DNA of 60,000 bases from Nematostella vectensis (GCF_932526225.1 NC_064041.1:15100951-15160950); one strand, 5' to 3'; shown: positions 1 to 12,358, counted from the first letter of the stretch. Program-made: numbers and translations. Notes: a model not told the origin generated them from the letters alone.

Positions 1-248
1 CGATCTGCGCGTGAATAGATATCGAGATGCTCTCGACTATAGGTACGGTAAAATATCAGACATTAGATATCAATTCACTTTTGACTAAAGCGGTTCGAAA
101 AATGTTGACCTTCCTGTAAATAATGTGGGATTTTTTGTGTTTTAATTCAACCTTGTTCTCAATGCCTCTCACTATTCCATGGTTTGGAAGCGAGCTGTCA
201 AATGGCCTATTATATAGCAATAATGCGCATTTCTGTTGTTCATACCAG

Positions 249-3200
249 GTTGACCTGTATGATACTGAGGGGAATATTCACGAATCTGGCAGCAAAGAAG
301 TCAGTCTCTCTTGCAAAACAAACCCCGCCGTTGTCCATATTCGACACGACATGACAATGAAATTCTACTATAGCCGAAAGGTAAGGTCGCGTTTTAATTA
401 CAGTACGGTGCGCGAGGACAGGTAACAGGTAACGACAGTTTTACTGTACGACGCGCGCTATCGTGGCCACCTTGAGTCCCCAGGTTTCGTTTCCGTTTTG
501 AAAATGCCACCTTTTTGTTACAGATTCGGGTATCGTCCACACGTAAACGCGAAAACGACGACCGAAATCGGAACGCTTTGAAAATGATCTCCAGAGTGGA
601 ACAATTTGAAAGCTTTACCCTTTTTGGTGCCGTGGGGACGAACGAAAACGGAACCTTTCGAAAACGATGGCGTGATAACTCAGGTCCAGTCCACTTGGCG
701 CGCGAGTATGTGGCCACCTTGACGGTTTTGTGAAGTAAACCAATTAAAACACCAAGGATGCGAGAAACGTACAATTTGATTGATATTGGCTTCACTAGCC
801 AACCAGCGAGGCATAGAATTTGTTTTTTATTGCACATCAGAGCAGGACGGAATCTCCTAGTTATGAAGATCTTGTCGAAATGATATTTTGGCATGCTTAC
901 TGGTTAAATCTTTGTATGTATGAGGATATAATGTAGGAACGTTGATTTTATATCACAAAACGAGGTGCGCGTGTGCTCCATTTATTTTCCGCGTATGTTA
1001 TTTTTCCGCGTTATTTCCTCGAAGCCCCAATTGTGCGCTGAGCCTGCTACCACTCCAGACCTGGACTCTCTTTGCTCTCAACATTCCGCGGCTCAACATT
1101 CCAGATTGTCGGGCGCGAAGAGAGTCCAGACCTGGACTAAGCTTGCTACCAGTCCCGTACGCCTTAGGAACGTCCTAGGAATTGTGGGTCTTGTTCTTTT
1201 TTTTCTGGTGGGAGTTTGGATTTACTAATAGGGCCATCGTCCAACTAACAGACAATCGTTTAGTCGTAAATATAGGAATGCAAAATTGTGGTGTGAATGC
1301 CCTTGTCTACAGGTTTATCAAAAGCTATTGTTTCAGGTTCGACTCACCTCCAAGTCATACATGGTCGCAATAGCCGGCGTAACCTTACGTTCGCTGACTT
1401 CACTGGATCCCGTAGCCCTCGCAGGATGCGGGCCAGATGAGTTGTACAATCCACGAACACAGCGCTGTCATAAATACAACTGCGATAAACCTAAGTGCCC
1501 ACCCCTGCTAGTCAAACGCGCAACTGTCAAGTGTGAGGGCGACAAGGAGGGTCAGCGGTGTGTGGTGACATGCGCAAAAGGTTATCGTCCCAGAAGGCCT
1601 TTCAAGATGCTGTGTTTGCATGGGAAGTGGAGAGGCGCGGTTGATAAGTGTGTCCCAGTGGATTGTGGGATACCAAAGATACCGAATGCTAAAGCTAGTA
1701 AGTCATTCAACTACTCCGACTAATTACCATATTAGGGACCTTACGCCGACTAGATACCATATTAGGGACCTTACGCTGACCAGTTACCATATTAGGGACC
1801 TCACGCCGACTAGTTACCATATTAGGGACCTTACGCCGACTAGTTACCATATTAGGGATCTTACGACGACTAGTTACCATATTAGGGACCTTACGCCGAC
1901 TAGTTACCATATTAGGTACCTTACGCCGACTTGTTACCATATTAGGGACCTTACGCCGACTTGTTACCATATTAGGGACCTTACGCCGACTAGTTAACAT
2001 ATTAGGGACCTTACGCCGACTAGTTAACATATTAGGGAACTTACGCTGACCAGTTACCATATTAGAGACCTTACGCCGACTATTTACCATATTAGGGACC
2101 TTACGCCGACTTGTTACCATATTAGGGACCTTACGCCGACTTGTTACCATATTAGGGACCTTACGCCGACTAGTTACCGTATTAGGGACCTTACGCCGAC
2201 TAGATACCATATTAGGGACCTTACGCTGACTAGTTACCGTATTAGGGACCTTACGCTGACTAGATACCATATTAGGGACCTTACGCCGACTAATTACCTT
2301 ATAAGGGACCTTACGCCGACCAGTTACCATATTAGGGACCTTACGCTGACTAGTTACCATATTAGGGACCTTACGCTGACTTGTCACCATATTAGGAACC
2401 TTACGCCGACTAATTACCATATTAAGGACCTTACGCTGACTTGTCACCATATTAGGGACCTTACGCCGACTAGTTACCATATTAGGGACCTTACGCTGAC
2501 TTGTTACCATATTAGGACCTTATACTGACTAGTTACCATATTAGGGACCTTACGCCGACTAGTTACCATATTAGGACCTTATGCCGACTTGTTACAGTAT
2601 TAGGAACCTTACGCGAGATGACATTGACGGCAAGCCGGTAATCGTGTTATTATCCTATGTTAAGAGTAGCCTCCTCCCCAGGCCTCTTTGCTCTCTCAGC
2701 CCTTAGAGCATCAACGTTTCACCATATTGAATCCGAATGAGTAGAGTTTACCGAGAGTAGCCTGCGGACGAGGCTACCGTAAGTGCTTCTATATCTAAAT
2801 GTTGCTTTCAAAAATCATTTGTCAATGCTTTACAGACTGCCCTAAGGGCACTAAGTTTGGTAGCACGTGCGTGTTCCGTTGTGTCCCTAATGCCAAGATG
2901 ACGGGCCTCGAGCACTCCATCACGTGTGAGGACGACGGCAAATGGTCTGCACAGCAGTCCTTCTGCATTATGACATGCGCAGTGCCCCCAATCCCACCTA
3001 ATGCCCTTGCCATTAGCGGCACATGTATTGGCGAAAAAGGCAAGTACAAGGCGTGTTCCTCCGGGTAGGGAGGTGCAGGGCAGGATGTACCTTTCAGGCA
3101 GGTCAGCCCTAGTTCCCTGCCAGCCGTCCTTAAGACTGACACCGACGGCTACCTGAACACTTAAGAGATTGGTTTAGCCTAGGTTTTAGGACAATGATAT

Positions 3201-6200
3201 TATTATTATTATTGTTGTTGTTGTTGTTGTCTTTAGAGGGCAAACAAAACATATCATAAATCACTCGAATAGAAATTATTAGCCAAAATTGGATGGCGCC
3301 CCTTGAGGCTTAGCCGAAAAAAGGGTTGCGCCCATTTACGACAAGAACGACGTCACGGTCTACTACAGAGACACAATACTCACTTTAACTCCATCATACT
3401 CTGACGAGTGTTTGTAAACAATATACTTTTATAACATATCATCATTTATTCTTTCATTAATTTTCCGTATTTTTTCGTAGAGATTTCGTTAGACTAACAG
3501 CCTGTCGTCATGTGCCTATTATCGGGGGACTGCCTTTTTCTCTATGTGACTTTTTCAAATTGTCTCAATTCTCATTACAGAGAAACGGTTTATGCCAGGG
3601 GTGTCCTGCAAGTTCCGGTGCAAGACCCGCTTCCGGTTGCAAGTAAGCAAGGACGCGCCGTCCAAGAAAGTACTCAAAGTACGGTGTACCAAGGAGGGCA
3701 CGTGGACTTTGAACTCCCACTGCGTGCCAATCACGTGTCCAGCTCCGCCCCCGTATCTACGTTACTGGTACAACTGCACGCATGGCGACGCGATGGGCAG
3801 CCTGTGTACATCGTCATGCCCTGATGCTAAGGTAAGGTGTAGCTGCATTTTTTACGGTTTTACTCGACCTTGCACGAGCATAACACAGGAGTCAAAAAAA
3901 GTCCAGTGACCTCTTGCGCACCGATTCTGGATCAAGTAAGGCCCGATTTATACGTCGCGCCCCTGCCTTGCAGAATCTAATTGTCTATTTCTATTGACAC
4001 ACATTGGGTTCAACGTTGATTCTGAGTCGCAACTAGTCGCGCTCAAGAGATTGTGGGAAGTAAAAGTTGACTTGAATGGGAGTTTCTGCTGCACAAAATA
4101 AAAAATATATATATGGTATCAAGAGACCGTGATGTAAGAGAACGAATCCCCCGTATTAGGGTATGTTCCAATGATGACGTCCGTAAAAACTATTTTTAGA
4201 ACAAGCAGTTATTTTTAGATGCGTCTCTGATTGGTTATCGCTCACGTTTCCTAGCAACATGAGTCTTACGCGCGATCACATCTTGAGCAATGTGATCCGG
4301 TAGAGGATGTTTTGGAAATCTTTTTGACCGAAAATACCTTTCTTTTTTACGAACGCTGTAAAAATGATCTTTCATAGAGTATGCTGGAGCCAATCAACCG
4401 TTTCTGGGACATTAAAATGCATAAAGTGCGTGATTTTAGGCTCTGGGATCAACTTCCCCAGTAAAAGTTTTCACTGCTGATTCGCAAATTATAACACAAC
4501 AATCAATCATAAATCTGTGTTTACAAAACACAATTCTCTTCCAATTCCTTTTAATGAAAAAGATACATCCAGAACTTAATACCATTATATTCGCACCGAT
4601 ATCAGAAATAAAAGATTTCAAGTCTTTATAATGAAGTAAATTTTATTCCAGTGACAAGGGTTTCTTGAGTGACATGGCCTAATCATTGATGTGCTGTTTG
4701 TTCGGCTCGCAGTGGCGTTAAGAAAAGTCGGAGATCGTAATGTAACCGTAACACAACCGATTTCGGAATTACGTTAATGCGTCAAAAAGGTACTTCAAGC
4801 AAAGCATTTTATGTGCTTTCTCGGTTAAATTAAAATAAACTTTTTGTGGTCCAAATCTTTTGGGTCTCCTGTTTTCCAAATCTTTTGGGCCTCCTGTGGT
4901 CCAAATCTTTTGGGCCAACTGTGTTCCAAATCTTTTGGGCCTCCTGTGGTCCAAATCTTTTGGGCCTCTTATGGTACAAACCCTTTGGGCCAACTGTGGT
5001 CCAAATCTTTTTGGCCTCCTGTGGTCCAAATCTTTTGGGCCTCCTGTGGCCAAACCATAAAACAAAATGGCGGACGACAGAAAGCCAGCCTCAAAACTTC
5101 GCTGAAGCAAAGCAAAGAGCCATAGTAACAAGTTGGTCAAAATCAATCTTGAACCGGCAAATACTGCCGCTACCACCCAGATTTATAACTGATCTTGTCA
5201 AAATATGGAGAGCAGTTTAAGAGAGGACAAACCAGGCAAAAATTGCAGAACAAGAAAGAAAAAACGCAAAAATAAGTGCAACAATGTTAATGGACGCGAG
5301 ACGAAGAAAAATAAAACATCAAAAACAAGCAAGGGAATGTTATCAACTTTAAAGCCTGCCAAAGTAAAGGAGGGCCAGAGAAGAAAAGAAAAGAAAAAGA
5401 GAAGAAAAAGTGATAAGAAGGAGAAAGCCAAGGATCCAAGGGAGTGCAATGTAAAAAAAGCAACCAGGAATAAAAAAGCAAAGAAAGAAAAATCAGAGAA
5501 GTCTCATTTTTCTTTCAAGGTTAACACTATTAAAAATACAAATGCGGAGAAAGTTAACAAAAAGAAAAGAAAAGACCGAATTCTGCAGAAGAAATCAAGC
5601 CAACCAGACCCGTCCATAGTTTTTTCTCATAGTCTCTACTGCACTTGCAAGGAATGCTCTTCTATGTATCTAAAAGGAAAGTGGTCTAAACATGAATGTG
5701 ACATTGTAATGGATAATGTGAGGAGGATTGGTGGAGAATATGGGGTAGAAGACCTTGCCTCGAATCTATTCGAAGATGTCAAATTATTAGATGGTAAAGT
5801 TATGACATGGTACAAATTCACGAGGTTTGCCAATTTTAATGAGAAAGTCCGTGCAGGGCTGAATCGTTCAGTTCCAGCCATAAAATCCCATTTATATAAC
5901 ACATTGCTTGGTACACAAATTGGTAAATTCAGTTCAGAAGAAATTGACGCACTAGAGAAGTTCCATGCCTCTCGTGGGAACAAGTGGAGAGAAATCAGCA
6001 AACAGCTAGGGAGATGTTTAGTCAGTGTTTTCCGCAAATGGAAAAAACTAGGTGGTAACCGTGGCCCTTGGACAGATGAAGAAACAGAAAGCTTGAAAAA
6101 AGGCATAAGGAAGTTGACTGATACAAAAGAAGGAACTCCAGTCTACAAGGGCATCAATTGGGACGCTGTGTCTAGAGTTGTAGGTACTAGGAACTCTCAT

Positions 6201-8316
6201 CAGTGTTACATGAAGTGGATTTCTGCCCCCAAATTAGCTCTTGAAACAAGTGAGACCTCTAGGTGGACCTGCGGAGATAACATGCAGTTGATTGAAAAAG
6301 TCTATGCCTCCGATGCTTTGGAAGAATGCCAGCTTGACTTTGATGAAATGTTTGAGAATTGGGATGGTGACAGCGTGGTGTCCCCTCAATTGCTTCTCAT
6401 TAAATGGCAGTTAATAAAGAATAGATACATCAGTGATCACAAGAATATGCCATTTGATGATGTCGTTTGTGAGTTGTACCATAAGCATTTACCTAAACTC
6501 AAGTCAGCAATTGAGAGGGAGGAGAAGATTATACAGGAGACAAAGGAATGTGAAGAACAGAAAGCAACGAAAAGGAAAAGCTCTTCTGTGATAATAAGAG
6601 CAAAGAAACAAAAGCTACAACTGGTAGAGTAAACTGCTTCCATCTGGTGTGTTATGTACAGTATGGTGCAACTGCTGTGATGTAGAGAACTTTAGCCACA
6701 CTTGCCATGCTTGTAGTTAGCAAAAATAAATCAATAAAGTAATTTTGTCGCGTAACAAAACAATGCAAAATCGTCCATTAATTTTCATATACATTTGTAG
6801 TGTATTCCCCTTCCCCACTAGTTCCAACGAGTCTTTTCGATGCATATATGAAACCGAGCATGAAAACAAAACATCTTGTTTACAATTTTGATGCCTGACC
6901 TTGGTGAATAGTGAAAAAGATTCCATGGAGAAGGATTTTTATTTCCGGGTGTTGAGTAAATGTATAGCCTGTACTGGTTATTCTGCCTGATTTTGAGTTT
7001 TATGAAATAACTAATTCACTCTACACCCATGCAAGGGCCACTTTGATGTAATGTCAACTTGTGTTCTTGAGTGCACAGGATGTTTCTATAAGTCAGATTT
7101 TAGCAATTTATAATCAGTGATGGTTCATGCCTTAACTTTTTTCATTTTTTTTTTGTAGCAGAAGTCAAAACATTGTTTATAAAGTTCTTAGATGTGTGAT
7201 GGTGGCCTGGGATTAAATTCTTGACAATTACTTCTTATTCTCAACAGTCTCATCAAATTAAGTGTGGTGGTAATGGCTACTGGAGTAGTCCTTTCATGAA
7301 GTGCAAGACGGCAGGGTCATGTGGTGTCCCTCCCCAGATCCCTGGTCTGAAGTTTACCTGCAGCGCCTACAGTCTGAAGGCCACATGTAAAGTCACCTGC
7401 ACTGCAAAGAATTATGATGCTGTGGTCAAGGTAATTCGTGTGGTGAGCTTTGCTGTGCAATTAAGAGCCCTGGACAGCCACACCATAATGAAATAATCAT
7501 CTAGAACAAAGTTTTATACTTTATTTACCAAATCCAATTAGAAATATTTACAGTACCTTCCCTTAATCAGCCGATGGAAATGGATGCTTTTTCACAATCG
7601 ATGCTAGGATGGCTGATAGGATGGGGGTTGATAGTGATACTTTAAAACGGTCAAAGACTTCCTTATCACCAATCCATGGGCGACCTGTTCTTGTTACAAC
7701 CACCCTCACCCATTCTTTGTCACCAAAAAGTTGGTCATTAAAGGATGGTTGAATACATACTACTTTTTCCATGTGATACCTGCATAACCCCCTCAGCAAA
7801 TCCTGTGTCTAGGACTGACCACTGCTAATCATGTTTGAATCCTTTTGTTAAGCTTGCTTCTTACAAACGTTGTCATGTATCTACTTTACACCCTTGAGTT
7901 TGACTGGTATTGTTTGTTGATAGGGCAAAGAAGACATCTGGGGCGTGTCCATTGCATGTGACAGCAAGTTAAAGTGGGAGCCTGACCCTATGTTGATCAC
8001 TTGTCTCAAGGAGTGCCGAAAGGATATAGGGGATGGCTGGTGTGATGAAAAGAATAACAATCAACACTGCCGGTGGGATGGTGGAGATTGCTGTGCATCA
8101 ACAACTAAGGATCGCATGGTGCGAAGGTCGCCACCACATTGTGGAAAAGCATGTGATTGCCTGGATCCATCTGCCCTGGAAAACCGGAGGATTGTAGCGA
8201 GTGGTGATGGTAATGGCCCGTCCCCTGATGATGAAGCTGAAGGCGCAAGCGGGGACCAGGGTAATAGCCCCTACCGACTTGAGTGGAAGCCAAGTAATGA
8301 TGAGACAAAGCAGTGA
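249..8316 (+). CDS. PAPPA: Pappalysin-like protein, C-terminal part (5 CCP modules + LNR), 5' end outside window
   Basis: Exons read from the sequence: 249-380, 1337-1697, 2836-3039, 3581-3831, 7248-7430, 7924-8316 (stop). Phases agree throughout, giving 507 residues. The product has five cysteine-paired CCP/sushi modules in a row (CDKPKCPP..., CGIPKIP..., CAVPPIPP..., CPAPPPY..., CGVPPQIP...). These are followed by one Lin12/Notch repeat (CRKDIGDGWC...CRWDGGDCC) and a CDC-LDPSALENRR-type tail. Five CCPs followed by a single LNR is the C-terminal architecture of pappalysins, secreted metalloproteases that cleave IGF-binding proteins; the catalytic domain would lie upstream of the window. The CCPs in that family mediate surface/glycan attachment. 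Intron 3 uses a GC donor (AAAAG|GCAAGT at 3039/3040), and only that junction keeps the frame. A TTF1-like gene sits in intron 4. No AATAAA was seen soon after the stop; the next one noticed is near 12597, beyond the 26-bp array. Family assignment is strong; orthology to PAPPA versus PAPPA2 cannot be judged. Confidence 0.82.
1718..2613. repeat. 30-bp minisatellite in pappalysin-like intron 2
   Basis: About 30 copies of a 30-bp unit (core TTACCATATTAGGGACC with TTACGCCGACTAG) with scattered substitutions. The array starts about 20 bases after the donor at 1698. Unlike several arrays further right, the unit does not contain coding sequence. The long reading frames across it on both strands are periodic translations of the repeat, not genes. 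Confidence 0.95.
2614..3580. other. Flanks of exon 3 and intron 3 of the pappalysin-like gene
   Basis: Outside exon 2836-3039 this holds ordinary intron sequence. It includes a short ATT/GTT trinucleotide tract near 3200-3230. I see no other gene or RNA. Confidence 0.6.
4119..4676. mobile_element. Copy 1 of a TIR DNA element (right end missing)
   Basis: Begins at an AAGAGACCGTGATGTAAGAG-type terminal sequence and matches 54803-55200 over most of its length. Shared segments include the CCCCGTATTAGGG stretch, the TAGCAACATGAGTCTTACGC stretch and the TCCAGTGACAAGGGTTTCTTG stretch. This copy keeps about 140 internal bases (roughly 4355-4500) that are deleted in the other copy. Its similarity stops after GAGTGACATG at 4676, so the right terminal repeat is absent. 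No transposase frame is visible; it is non-autonomous. Confidence 0.7.
4845..5062. repeat. 25-bp minisatellite upstream of the TTF1-like gene
   Basis: About nine copies of a 25-bp unit (TGGTCCAAATCTTTTGGGCC core), ending about 140 bp before the TTF1-like start codon. It lies in the promoter or 5' leader of that gene and could be transcribed with it. The reading frames across it are repeat artefacts. Confidence 0.9.
5205..6632 (+). CDS. TTF1: TTF1-like Myb-domain protein, intronless, nested in the pappalysin-like gene
   Basis: Single 475-residue frame from ATG 5205 to TAA 6632. Residues ~1-130 are very lysine/arginine-rich with bipartite nuclear-localisation character. A CTCKEC element and a W-containing segment (KGKWSKHECD) follow at ~145-165. 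Two Myb/SANT-like repeats come next: GKFSSEEIDALEKFH (~240-285) and GPWTDEETESLKKGIRKL...GINWDAVSRVVGTR (~286-345). A third divergent one starts at RWTCGDN. The end (FDDVVCELYHKHLPKLK) resembles the C-terminus of TTF1, the factor that binds rDNA terminators and stops RNA polymerase I. DMTF1 shares the same Myb class and is the main alternative. Two AATAAA signals follow at 6725 and 6733. It is much shorter than vertebrate TTF1 because it lacks the long N-terminus. It lies in a host intron on the same strand, and the lack of introns suggests retroposition or intron loss. Confidence 0.8.
   Translation: MESSLREDKPGKNCRTRKKKRKNKCNNVNGRETKKNKTSKTSKGMLSTLKPAKVKEGQRRKEKKKRRKSDKKEKAKDPRECNVKKATRNKKAKKEKSEKSHFSFKVNTIKNTNAEKVNKKKRKDRILQKKSSQPDPSIVFSHSLYCTCKECSSMYLKGKWSKHECDIVMDNVRRIGGEYGVEDLASNLFEDVKLLDGKVMTWYKFTRFANFNEKVRAGLNRSVPAIKSHLYNTLLGTQIGKFSSEEIDALEKFHASRGNKWREISKQLGRCLVSVFRKWKKLGGNRGPWTDEETESLKKGIRKLTDTKEGTPVYKGINWDAVSRVVGTRNSHQCYMKWISAPKLALETSETSRWTCGDNMQLIEKVYASDALEECQLDFDEMFENWDGDSVVSPQLLLIKWQLIKNRYISDHKNMPFDDVVCELYHKHLPKLKSAIEREEKIIQETKECEEQKATKRKSSSVIIRAKKQKLQLVE
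6725..6738 (+). terminator. Two polyadenylation signals of the TTF1-like gene
   Basis: AATAAA occurs at 6725-6730 and again at 6733-6738, about 95 bp after the TAA stop. This spacing is normal for a short 3' UTR and shows that the nested gene carries its own 3' end. Confidence 0.6.
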
Positions 8317-8317
8317 T

Positions 8318-8560
8318 GTTGATTTTTCCAGGAAGGGATTCTGACATGACTTTTCCAGGAAGGCTTATGACATGGCATTTTCCAGGAAGGGATTCTGACA
8401 TGACTTTTCCAGAAAGGAAATCTGGCTTTTCCAGGGAGGGCTTGACATGGCCTTTTCCAGGGATTCAGACATTTCCAGGAAAGGACTCTGCATGCTTTTC
8501 CAGGTTTTTGACAAGGGTTTTCCAGGACAGGGGTTTGATATGGTTTTGCCCCAATTTCCA
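8318..8560. repeat. Degenerate ~27-bp array just after the pappalysin-like stop
   Basis: About nine diverged copies containing TTTTCCAGGAAGGGATTCTGACATG, starting right after the stop codon. It is probably in the 3' UTR. Frames on either strand are artefacts. Confidence 0.85.
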
Positions 8561-8719
8561 AAAGCCTCAGTTTCATAATCTAGAGACTTTAGGCACTTTG
8601 CATCAAGCAGAATGGATTGAAGGGATTGGCCAGGTCTCTGATTATGCACAGGCACATATACCCAGGATTTGCCTGGGAGTGCACAGTCATAGATATCTAT
8701 GATTCAACTCACCCTGCAT

Positions 8720-11700
8720 GCCCCATAGGTCTACAAGTACACTGTGCTCCAGTATGCTTAATAGGTCTACAAGTACACTGTGCTCAATAGGTCTACAAGT
8801 ACACTGTGCTCCAGTATGCTCCATAGGTCTACAAGTACACTGTGCTCCAGTATGCTCCATAGGTCTACAAGTACACTGTGCTCCAGTATGCTCCATAGGT
8901 CTACAAGTACACTGTGCTCCAGTATGCTCAATAGGTCTAAAAGTACACTGTGCTCAATAGGTCGACAAGTACACTGTGCTCCATAGGTCTACAAGTGCAC
9001 TGTGCTCCATAGGTCTACAAGTACACTGTGCTCAATAGGTCTACAAGTACACTGTGCTCAATAGGTCTACAAGTACACTGTGCTCCAGTATGCTCAATAG
9101 GTCTACAAGTACACTGTGCTCAATAGGTCTACAAGTACACTGTGCTCCATAGGTCTACAAGTACACTGTGCTCCAGTATGCTCAATAGGTCTACAAGTAC
9201 ACTGTGCTCCATAGGTCTACAAGTACACTGTGCTCAATAGGTCTACAAGTACACTGTGCTCAATAGGTCTACAAGTACACTGTGCTCAATAGGTCTAAAA
9301 GTACACTGTGCTCAATAGGTCTACAAGTACACTGTGCTCAATAGGTCTACAAGTACACTGTGCTCAATAGGTGTACAAGTACACTGTGCTCAATAGGTCT
9401 ACAAGTACACTGTGCTCAATAGGTCTACAAGTACACTGTGCTCAATAGGTCTACAAGTACACTGTGCTCAATAGGTCTACAAGTACACTGTGCTCAATAG
9501 GTCTACAAGTACACTGTGCTCAATAGGTCTACAAGTACACTGTGCTCAATAGGTCTACAAGTACACTGTGCTCAATAGGTGTACAAGTACACTGTGCTCA
9601 ATAGGTCTACAAGTACACTGTGCTCCATAGGTCTACAAGTACACTGTGCTCCATAGGTCTACAAGTACACTGTGCTCAATAGGTCGACAAGTACACTGTG
9701 CTCAATAGGTCTACAAGTACACTGTGCTCAATAGGTCTACAAGTACACTGCGCTCAATAGGTCTACAAGTACACTGTGCTCAATAGGTCTACAAGTACAC
9801 TGTGCTCAATAGGTCTACAAGTACACTGTGCTCCAGTATGCTCAATAGGTCTACAAGTACACTGTGCTCAATAGGTCTACAAGTACACTGCGCTCAATAG
9901 GTCTACAAGTACACTGTGCTCAATAGGTCTACAAGTACACTGTGCTCAATAGGTCTACAAGTACACTGTGCTCCAGTATGCTCAATAGGTCTACAAGTAC
10001 ACTGTGCTCAATAGGTCTAAAAGTACACTGTGCTCAATAGGTCTACAAGTACACTGTGCTCCAGTATGCTCAATAGGTCTACAAGTACACTGTGCTCAAT
10101 AGGTCTACAAGTACACTGTGCTCAATAGGTCTACAAGTACACTGTGCTCCAGTATGCTCAATAGGTGTACAAGTACACTGTGCTCAATAGGTCTACAAGT
10201 ACACTGTGCTCCAGTATGCTCAATAGGTGTACAAGTACACTGTGCTCAATAGGTGTACAAGTACACTGTGCTCAATAGGTGTACAAGTACACTGTGCTCA
10301 ATAGGTCTACAAGTACACTGTGCTCAATAGGTCTACAAGTACACTGTGCTCAATAGGTCTACAAGTACACTGTGCTCCAGTATGCTCAATAGGTGTACAA
10401 GTACACTGTGCTCCAGTATGCTCAATAGGTCTACAAGTACACTGTGCTCAATAGGTGTACAAGTACACTGTGCTCAATAGGTCTACAAGTACACTGTGCT
10501 CAATAGGTGTACAAGTACACTGTGCTCAATAGGTCTACAAGTACACTGTGCTCAATAGGTGTACAAGTACACTGTGCTCAATAGGTCTACAAGTACACTG
10601 TGCTCAATAGGTCTACAAGTACACTGTGCTCAATAGGTCTACAAGTACACTGTGCTCCAGTATGCTCAATAGGTGTACAAGTACACTGTGCTCCAGTATG
10701 CTCAATAGGTCTACAAGTACACTGTGCTCCAGTATGCTCAATAGGTGTACAAATACACTGTGCTCAATAGGTCTACAAGTACACTGTGCTCAATAGGTGT
10801 ACAAGTACACTGTGCTCAATAGGTCTACAAGTACACTGTGCTCAATAGGTCTACAAGTACACTGTGCTCAATAGGTGTACAAGTACACTGTGCTCAATAG
10901 GTCTACAAGTACACTGTGCTCAATAGGTCTACAAGTACACTGTGCTCCAGTATGCTCAATAGGTCTACAAGTACACTGTGCTCCATAGGTCTACAAGTAC
11001 ACTGTGCTCAATAGGTGTACAAGTACACTGTGCTCAATAGGTCTACAAGTACACTGTGCTCAATAGGTGTACAAGTACACTGTGCTCAATAGGTGTACAA
11101 GTACACTGTGCTCAATAGGTCTACAAGTACACTGTGCTCAATAGGTCTACAAGTACACTGTGCTCAATAGGTGTACAAGTACACTGTGCTCAATAGGTCT
11201 ACAAGTACACTGTGCTCAATAGGTCTACAAGTACACTGTGCTCAATAGGTCTACAAGTACACTGTGCTCCAGTATGCTCAATAGGTGTACAAGTACACTG
11301 TGCTCCAGTATGCTCAATAGGTCTACAAGTACACTGTGCTCCAGTATGCTCAATAGGTGTACAAGTACACTGTGCTCAATAGGTCTACAAGTACACTGTG
11401 CTCAATAGGTGTACAAGTACACTGTGCTCAATAGGTCTACAAGTACACTGTGCTCAATAGGTCTACAAGTACACTGTGCTCAATAGGTGTACAAGTACAC
11501 TGTGCTCAATAGGTCTACAAGTACACTGTGCTCAATAGGTCTACAAGTACACTGTGCTCCAGTATGCTCAATAGGTCTACAAGTACACTGTGCTCCATAG
11601 GTCTACAAGTACACTGTGCTCAATAGGTCTACAAGTACACTGTGCTCAATAGGTCTACAAGTACACTGTGCTCAATAGGTCTACAAGTACACTGTGCTCA

Positions 11701-12358
11701 ATAGGTCTACAAGTACACTGTGCTCAATAGGTCGACAAGTACACTGTGCTCAATAGGTCTACAAGTACACTGTGCTCAATAGGTCTACAAGTACACTGTG
11801 CTCCAGTATGCTCAATAGGTCTACAAGTACACTGTGCTCAATAGGTCTACAAGTACACTGTGCTCCATAGGTCTACAAGTACACTGTGCTCCAGTATGCT
11901 CAATAGGTCTACAAGTACACTGTGCTCCATAGGTCTACAAGTACACTGTGCTCAATAGGTCTACAAGTACACTGTGCTCAATAGGTCTACAAGTACACTG
12001 TGCTCCATAGGTCTACAAGTACACTGTGCTCCAGTATGCTCAATAGGTCTACAAGTACACTGTGCTCCATAGGTCTAAAAGTACACTGTGCTCAATAGGT
12101 CTACAAGTACACTGTGCTCAATAGGTCTACAAGTACACTGTGCTCAATAGGTCTACAAGTACACTGTGCTCAATAGGTCTACAAGTACATTGTGCTCAAT
12201 AGGTCTACAAGTACACTGTGCTCCAGTATGCTCAATAGGTCTACAAGTACACTGTGCTCAATAGGTCTAAAAGTACACTGTGCTCAATAGGTCTACAAGT
12301 ACACTGTGCTCAATAGGTCTACAAGTACACTGTGCTCCATAGGTCTACAAGTACACTG
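8720..12358. repeat. Large 26-bp minisatellite (~3.6 kb, >130 copies)
   Basis: Tandem copies of a 26-bp unit (CTACAAGTACACTGTGCTCA + ATAGGT). A second 35-bp variant carries the extra 9 bases of CCAGTATGCTC. Single-base variants recur in patterns (CTACAAG/GTACAAG, CTCAAT/CTCCAT), and the rare CGCTC variant recurs about 140 bp apart at 9751 and 9891, showing higher-order duplication of blocks of units. There is no unique spacer between units, so it is not a CRISPR array. Confidence 0.97.

Noticed and set aside
1698-1740. 30-bp array in pappalysin-like intron 2 as another junction-derived repeat
   Set aside because: Only CTAGTAA/CTAGTTA resemblance to the donor; no coding bases are copied, so I did not count it among the junction arrays.
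1707-2510. 267-codon frame of repeated MVTSRRKVPN units
   Set aside because: Antisense translation of the 30-bp minisatellite, an exact multiple of three.
4436-4621. 61-codon minus-strand frame
   Set aside because: Lies within a non-coding TIR element; its homologous copy near 55 kb lacks part of it.
7563-7799. Minus-strand 78-codon frame in a pappalysin-like intron
   Set aside because: Not repetitive, but I recognise no domain, splice partner or start context; left out as a gene.
8720-12358. CRISPR-like periodic array
   Set aside because: Units are contiguous with no unique spacers, and the window is a eukaryotic genome; it is a minisatellite.
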